Origin: Sequoia sempervirens | Lineage: Eukaryota; Streptophyta; Pinopsida; Cupressales; Cupressaceae | Direction: 5' to 3' | Length of the DNA stretch: 64,000 nucleotides | NCBI GenBank assembly: GCA_007258455.2 | Contig: VDFB02000001.1 | Location: 12,132,754-12,196,753 of the forward strand | In this document: in pieces, positions 58,223 to 64,000 of the stretch | How positions within the stretch are numbered: position 1 is the first letter of the stretch | Layout of the letters: each line of letters starts with the position of its first letter | The notes under the pieces: generated by a model | What the model saw: the letters and a program-made list of their open reading frames with translations, nothing else | Told to the model about the DNA's origin: nothing | Databases searched by the model: none | Program-made: the position numbers and the translations under genes

Positions 58223-59134
58223 ATGGCTCTACAACAAGTGCAAACAGGTGGGAATGGGCACGAAGGAGGATTTTTGAAATTCTTAGATGTTGGCAACCAG
58301 GGAGATGATGACCCTGACGCGAATGACTCTTGTGCTAAGATTTTGGTGGTTGTGTTTGTTTTGTTGTATTTGGAGACATTTCTCAGTGTTGGTTTTGTGT
58401 CTCCTACTGCTAGTGTGGGGGGTTGTGCTTCTAGGAAGCTTCACCCTTGCTCCCTTGTTGACAAGTTGCTTCATGAAGCTTGGGTGTCTCTCTGTGATGG
58501 TCGTGATGGGAAATTTGTGGTCCAAATCTCTCTTCTAGCCCCTTTACTATGCTTCTACCAGTTTATGGGGGTTGTGTGTGTTTGGTGCCTGACAATGTTT
58601 ATGTTTGAGGGTGTTTCTATGGCATTGCTTCTTGATACTTATCCCTTGTTGCGTCCATGGTTGGTTTTCCTTCGTGGCTACCTCTTGTGCGTTGTCAGTT
58701 TTGGTGCCGAGCTTTGGTGCTTGGGCTATTCTGCCTTTGTTGGCTCCACTTGGTGGGGTTCATTTATGAGGGACGTTTTTGTTGCCCTATTCATTGGTGC
58801 TTCTTCTCTCTTCCTGCCCTCTCGGCTTCCTATTGAGGTGGATATCCCTCCTTTTGAGGCATAGGTGGTGTTTGAGAGTGTGGTTAAGGGTTTTTCTCTC
58901 CAGTTGCTCTCTTTCTTATTGGGATTTGGTTTGACCCCCTTTTTGGGAATGGTGTTCTGCCTTCGAGGTAGGTTGGTGAAGAATGCTAGCTACGTGTTAG
59001 CCTGGTTGAAGATGTTCAATGAAGCATTGAATTTTTTTGTTGCTTTGTTTTCATTAACCTTCCTCATGTTGTTGGGGTTAAATTTTTTTGTCATGTCCCC
59101 AATTTGGAGCAATAAGGAGAATATATTAAATTAA
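58223..59134 (+). pseudogene. Doubtful hydrophobic ORF with one internal TAG
   Basis: 213 codons from ATG 58223, a TAG at 58862-58864, then about 90 more codons in the same frame. The first 40 residues are polar (MALQQVQTGGNGHEGGFLKF). The rest is rich in V, L, F, C and W with several membrane-like stretches. This strand is very rich in G and T, which alone would give such residues, and the tail runs into E5's LTR (from 59089). The start could be a decayed retroelement ORF. I do not recognise it and would not call it a gene. Confidence 0.2.
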
Positions 59135-60563
59135 TTACTTATAAAGTTATTAAAAATAAAATATTAAAAAGTAACCTTAAATTTAATTAATTTAATATTA
59201 AAGTGACTAAAAATAAAATATTATCAAAAAGTCACTTAAGAGAATAAAATAATAATTTATTCTAGAAGCTTCTTGAAATCTCTTGTAATTTCTTTATAAG
59301 GAGCTTTTGGAGGGCATTTGAGATATCCCAAAGTCAATTTCACTTACTGAGTATTGGAGAGCTTGAATGCTTGGTTGGAGAAGTCAAATTCTCTAAGGTC
59401 ACTAGTTTCAGTTGTGGAACACCAACCCTAGCTAGAAATTGGAGAAAGTTATCTTAGACTTTCTAATTGTTCCTGCAACTTCAAAATTTATGGCTTTCAT
59501 CCAATTTTGCTATTAAGAAATCAATTTAGAGATTACATTCAGATTTTCAATCATTGCAGCCATAGGAGAGAAGGTCAATTTTGCTTGTGGAGCTTCCATT
59601 CTTGCAGCGAATCACTTAGGAGCTAAGGCGTACATTTTATAAGAACTTAGTGATAATGTTTGGTGAATGAATGAAGAAAAATCTGAAGGATATTTGTTTA
59701 TTTCATCTCAGCCATTGCTGAAATAGGGACAACTCAAGAAGGTGGTACGATTTTTAGGAGGCCATAATAAATCACAAATAAATTCTGATAGCATTGTTGG
59801 TGGGTATTAAGGTTAAGCGCTACACTTTTGGAGCCATTGAAGCCATATCCAAGGAGCATTGAATTATTCTATGGTGGTTGCAATCTCATTCTAGGTTCTA
59901 TCAAATTCATATAATCAACATAGTAGTGTCTATTTTGCAATTAGAAGGGTTTGCATTAGTTAGCAAAGACTTATATTGGTTCTATGCATTTGTAATCTTT
60001 CATATCAAATTGTAAGAACTTCATATCCAATGTTAGTGGGCTTCCATTGTAAGAGAAATCAGTTCTGCATATGACATTTGTATTCCAAGAGTCTTGGTTG
60101 AGATAAATATAGATTGCATTCCATTTTGTATCAATCAAATACATTATAATATAAATTGGAGATATAAGGGATTCATGGCAGTTTTTTGTTTTAATGTCAA
60201 GGCTAATTGCACATCAATTGTTTGATAAAATGTCTCTCATACTTCATTGCATAGTTTACTTCATTGGTTGCATGCCAAGTGTTTGTAGAAATGCCATCTT
60301 GTTGTAGGTGCTCATTTCACATAGTTACTTTATGTATATGCATTCAAAAACACAAAAAGAGTTGCATTTTCATTTTAGGAAGTTGAATAAGCAATTCAGA
60401 AGTAGTTTGATTTCTTCAATTCATCATTGCAATCATAAAAATAAAAAACAAAGCAAACTGAAACAACAATCAGCAAGTAAGAAGTTCGTCAACAAAGTGT
60501 TTGACAAAATACCAAAGGCAGAAAATCAGTGTTTTTGGATCAGATTTGGTTAGGCAATTTACA
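59089..60563 (+). repeat. E5 5' LTR
   Basis: It begins TGTCATGTCCCCAATTTGG and ends ...CAATTTACA. It pairs with 62942-64000. AT-rich start, no gene. Confidence 0.9.
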
Positions 60564-60564
60564 G

Positions 60565-60579
60565 TGGTATCAAGGCAAG
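60565..60579 (+). promoter_or_regulatory. E5 primer binding site (tRNA-iMet type)
   Basis: TGGTATCAAGGCAAG, one base after the LTR, close to the plant initiator-Met primer site TGGTATCAGAGC. Confidence 0.85.
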
Positions 60580-61900
60580 TTTTCCTACCAACCTGTTGGG
60601 TGACGAGCAAAGAATTTTTACACATTCCAAATAGCATCCCATTTGATGTTGCTTACAACAGATTGAAGAAGGGTTTGAATCCATTTGAACTCAAGGAACA
60701 AAGTAGTACTCAACACATTCTTTGTGACCTTGCAAGAGGACAACAAGAAATAATGGAAGAATTGGCTAGAGGAAGGGTAGAAGCAGCTAAAGCAAGAGAA
60801 TAATTATCACAAATTCTTAGGCAACTTGTGAACAATGGGAACAACAGTAGGACCAATGGACAGAATGGATAGAACGGAAGGCAAGACAACAATTACACAA
60901 CTCAAAGAACTGTTAGAGCAACAAGTAGAGCAACTCTGAGGCCTCTTATGCCTCAATTCTTGAGGGGACAAACTACTACAAATCAAGAGTAGCAAGAACA
61001 AGAAGAAAATTGTGATGATTATTTGAGGGAATATAACTCTTTGGGAGATGAATTCCATGCTCCCATGACACTAGTAGACTTTTGCAATCTCAAGATGAGA
61101 AATAGACCTAGAAACAATGGTCGAGGTGGACAAAATCAAAATTTGCAGCGAAAAGTAGGGAATCTTACTATACCTACTTTTGATGGTTCTAGCAAATGCA
61201 TAGCTAGAGCATGGGTCCAAAAGTTGGATACCTACTTCAAACTTAATCCTATGATGGAGATAGAGGCTATAAAATATGTCACCTTGCATTTGGATGGAGA
61301 GGCACATGAATGGTGGTATCATGGGATTTCCACTTTTGGACATGCCAACATCACATCTTACCTAGAGTTCACACAGAGACTCATTGATAGATATGATCAG
61401 AAGGATCCAAAACTTCACTTCAGAGAGTTAGCACAGCTTCAGTAGATTAGGTTTGTAGACTCCTACATCTCAACATTCCAATGTTTGGAAGTTATGGTGA
61501 CTGATGTTTCAGAACAACATTTGGTGACACTCTTCATTGAAGGTTTGTCTGAACCCCTTCGCAGTTGGATTAAGGCCTTCAAATCAGATTCTCTTCAGGA
61601 TGCAATCACTAGAGCTAGAGACATGGAATCTAGCCATCAAAAGAGAAAATCCTCAAGTAACCAAAAGAACAAAAATTCTTCCAACACACCCCCTACAAAA
61701 TACATAGAAGAAAAGTCTACTTCTAAGAAGGACAATAAGAAGAACAAGATGGATGAGGATTTTTGCAGACAGTGTAGGGAGAAAGGAATTTGCTACCATT
61801 GCAAGGAGAAGTGGGTGAATGGACATAATTGCTTGGGAAAGGGAAAGGTTCATCTTATTGAGGTAGTGTCAGAAAGTGAGAATGAACTTGGAGATGAGGA
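60580..61900 (+). pseudogene. E5 gag
   Basis: One frame from the primer site onward. There is no obvious start codon at the beginning; the first long open part after the stops starts with ATG at 61023. Stops (TAA 60802, then TAGs near 60868, 60990 and 61443) break it. The N-terminal helix is DLARGQQEIMEELARGRVEA. The capsid core at about 61158-61440 includes LTIPTFDGSSKCIARAWVQK and LDGEAHEWWYHGI. The C-terminal part is Lys/Ser-rich, then the zinc knuckle CYHCKEKWVNGHNC at 61792-61833. The knuckle ligands are all present. No frameshift is seen. Confidence 0.9.
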
Positions 61901-62340
61901 CAACAGTAGTTTAAATGAGGAGCTTGAACATAAGGGATCAATTTGTACCCTATTCAATTCACCTATGTTCAACTCTTTCATAGTTAGAGGAATCCTACAT
62001 GGCCAGTACACCACAATTTTGGTGGACAGCAGAGCTACACATAACTTCATTGATTCAACTATGGTAGCCAAGCAAAGATTAGCAATGTAGGACTTTGAGG
62101 GGTTCAAAGTCATGGTAGCAAGTGGATACACTTTAAAATGCAAAAGGAAAATTCCTTAATTAAGTATCTCACTTGGTAATTATATAGTCATTGATGAATT
62201 CTATGTGGTAGATTTGGGTGCTGACCATGCCATTCTAGGTATCTAGTGGCTCTATTCATTGGGAGAGTACTCACAAAACTTCAAGAAGATGACACTCAAG
62301 TTTTGGACAATGAATGGTAAGAGAGTGGTGCTTAGGGGAA
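61901..62340 (+). pseudogene. E5 aspartic protease
   Basis: Same frame as gag. The active-site loop ILVDSRATHNFIDSTMV near 62020 has Arg where the family has Gly (Asp-Ser-Arg), which should inactivate it. It continues after a TAG at 62088 and a TAA near 62158 with VDLGADHAILGI, a TAG, and WLYSLGEYSQNFKKMTLKFW, the end of the domain and the start of the usual protease-RT linker. Confidence 0.88.
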
Positions 62341-62657
62341 AAGTTGATAAAGCATCCAAGGATGTATCGATAAAACACATGGAGAGCATTCCATTTCATC
62401 AGGATGTGTCAAAGGTAGCTGTGGATGTTACAGATAGAGTAGATGACATTCATGATAATGTTGATGATATTGTTGCATTGAGTGATGAGTCATCCCTTGA
62501 TGTTAACAGTTTGGCAGGGGAGGTGAGAGACTTTCATCTCAATTGCATTCTTGGCAGTGTCCACCAGTTTTCTTTTGATCCACATGTGGAGGATGTGACC
62601 ATGGAATTACTTATTAAGCGAGATGGGTTGAAAAAGAGGAGTTTGGACTCATCATGA
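62341..62657 (+). pseudogene. E5 acidic tail replacing RT and integrase
   Basis: About 105 codons in frame with protease, rich in Asp, Val and Ser (VTDRVDDIHDNVDDIVALSD), ended by TGA at 62655. It is not similar to RT. It marks where pol was lost, or where other sequence was joined. Between it and the right LTR lie 270 bp with scattered stops and no recognised domain. Confidence 0.65.
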
Positions 62658-62928
62658 TTCAACTTACCAATAACTTCAAAGGATGATTACAAGCAGGAAT
62701 TGAAAACTTGGTCCGACTCGATTCCAGAAGCTCGCTTGATGGATTGTTGGCTTCCCAGATTGGTGAGTGGGAACATTAATAGGGACTTCAGCATTTTTTA
62801 TGAGTGGTTGAGAGGAGTCCTTCTTAGGGTTGTTGGGATCCAGGCGAATGGTGGATAGACTTGCTCCAGATTGCATGGCAGTGGTCTTGGGATGGCAATC
62901 GTAGATTGCTTGAGGACAAGCAATCTTT

Positions 62929-62941
62929 GGGAAGGGAGGAC
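62929..62941 (+). promoter_or_regulatory. E5 polypurine tract
   Basis: GGGAAGGGAGGAC directly before the right LTR, the plus-strand primer. Confidence 0.85.
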
Positions 62942-64000
62942 TATCATGTCCCCAATAAGGAGAATATATTGAATTAATTGCTTATAAGGTTATTAAAAAA
63001 TAAAATATTAAAAAGTAACCTTATATTTAATTAATTTAATATTAAAGTGACTAAAAATAAAATATTATCAAAAAGTCACTTAAGAGAATAAAATAATAAT
63101 TTATTCTAGAAGCTTCTTGAAATCTCTTGTAATTTCTTTATAAGGAGCTTTTGGAGGGCATTTGAGATATCCGAGAGTCAATTTCACTTACTGAGTATTG
63201 GAGAGCTTGAATGCTTGGTTGGAGAAGTCAAATTCTCTAAGTTCACTAGTTTTGGTTGTGGAACACCAACCCTAGCTAGAAATTGGAGAAACCTATCTCA
63301 GACTTTCTAATTATGCCTGCAACTTCAAAATTTGTGACTTTCAGCCAATTTTTCTATTAAGAAATCAATTTAGAGATTACATTTAGATTTTCAATCATTG
63401 CAGCCATAGGAAAGAAGGTCAATTTTTCTTGTGGAGCTTCCATTCTTGCAACGAATCACTTGGGAGTTGAGGCGTACATTTTATAAGCACTTGGTGATAA
63501 TGTTTAGCGAATGAATGAAGACAAATCTAAAGGATATTTATTTATTTCATCTCATCCATTGCTGAAATAGGGACGACTCAAGAAGGTGGTACGATTTTAG
63601 AAGGAGGCCATAATAAATCACAAATCAATTTTGATAGCATCGCTGGTGGGTATTAAGGTTAAGCGCTGAAATTTTGGATCCATTGAAGCCATATCTAAGG
63701 AGCATCGAATTATTCTATGGTGGCTGAAATCTCATTCTAGGTTCTATCAAATTCATAGAATCAACATAGTAGTGTCTAGTTTGCAATTGGAAGGGTCTGC
63801 ATTAGTTAGCAAAGACTTATATTGGTTCTATGCATTTGTAATCTTTCATATCAGATTGTAAGAACTTCATATCCAGTGTTAGTGGGCTGCCATTGTAAGA
63901 GAAATCAGTTATGCATATGGCATTTGTATGCCAAGAGTCTTGGCTGAGATAAATATAGATTGCATTCCATTTTGTATCAATCAAATACATTACAATACAA
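62942..64000 (+). repeat. E5 3' LTR, cut by window end
   Basis: 1059 bp seen. It begins TATCATGTCCCCAATAAGG, so the first two bases are TA against TG in the left copy. By alignment with the left LTR it should end about 420 bp beyond the window. Confidence 0.9.

Larger units (their letters stand above)
59089..64000 (+). mobile_element. E5: gag-protease-only LTR element, cut by window end
   Basis: LTRs of about 1475 bp, the right one incomplete in the window, flank only 2.4 kb. The interior has a primer site, one uninterrupted frame with gag and protease, an unrelated acidic tail and a polypurine tract. RT, RNase H and integrase are absent. The two LTRs are very similar by eye over the 1.06 kb seen twice, clearly more so than in E1, E2 or E4, so this is the youngest element here. 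It would need a chromovirus-like partner for mobility. This matches the layout of terminal-repeat gag (TR-GAG) elements. Confidence 0.88.

Noticed and set aside
1..64000. Host protein-coding genes, tRNA genes or CRISPR-like arrays
   Set aside because: None found. Regular short repeats (foldback arms, LTR array) are explained by mobile elements and lack spacer-repeat structure.

Overview
The window is eukaryotic, almost certainly land-plant nuclear DNA. It is gene-empty and made of nested, decayed LTR retrotransposons. Very long LTRs, very old insertions and no recognisable host gene over 64 kb suggest a large repeat-rich genome such as a conifer's. That organism guess is inference. I found no tRNA, rRNA or CRISPR array.

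Most of the window is one old minus-strand Ty3/gypsy element of the Tat type (called C here) that later insertions have cut into pieces. Its pieces, in coding order, are about 55.76-54.45 kb (candidate 5' LTR, primer site, start of the ORF), 39.12-38.60 and 38.25-36.41 kb (protease, spacer, first part of RT), 29.94-27.49 kb (end of RT, RNase H, second RNase H, integrase), 7.72-7.62 kb (just past the stop) and probably the first 1.35 kb. The insertions are: E1, a minus-strand chromodomain element (1357-7616, TSD ACTAA); E2, a plus-strand element with 3.3 kb LTRs (7727-27485, TSD ATAGT); D, a plus-strand element carrying only a large unknown ORF (29949-36406, near-TSD GATGG/GATCG); a 326 bp foldback element (38261-38586, 10 bp TSD CATAACATAT); and E4, a plus-strand element with 3.5 kb LTRs (39126-54444, near-TSD GGTTG/TGTTG). 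For E2, D, the foldback and E4, removing the insert and one TSD copy puts C's reading frame back in register, which independently supports the boundaries.

There is a second nesting layer. E2's right LTR holds a 5.3 kb TG...CA insertion without recognisable genes (20811-26107, TSD TATGT). E4's right LTR holds a 1.8 kb solo-LTR-like insertion (51208-53010, TSD CTTTG).

The right end is separate. 55.8-58.2 kb is AT-rich and unassigned, 58.22-59.13 kb has a doubtful hydrophobic ORF, and from 59089 to past the window end lies E5, a gag+protease-only element whose two LTRs are still very alike, making it the youngest element here.

E2 and E4 share the domain order gag - protease - second RNase H - linker - RT - RNase H - integrase. 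C has the second RNase H after the first. All pol genes are dead. Most premature stops are TAG where the frame suggests glutamine, as expected from deamination of methylated CAG (CHG) sites.
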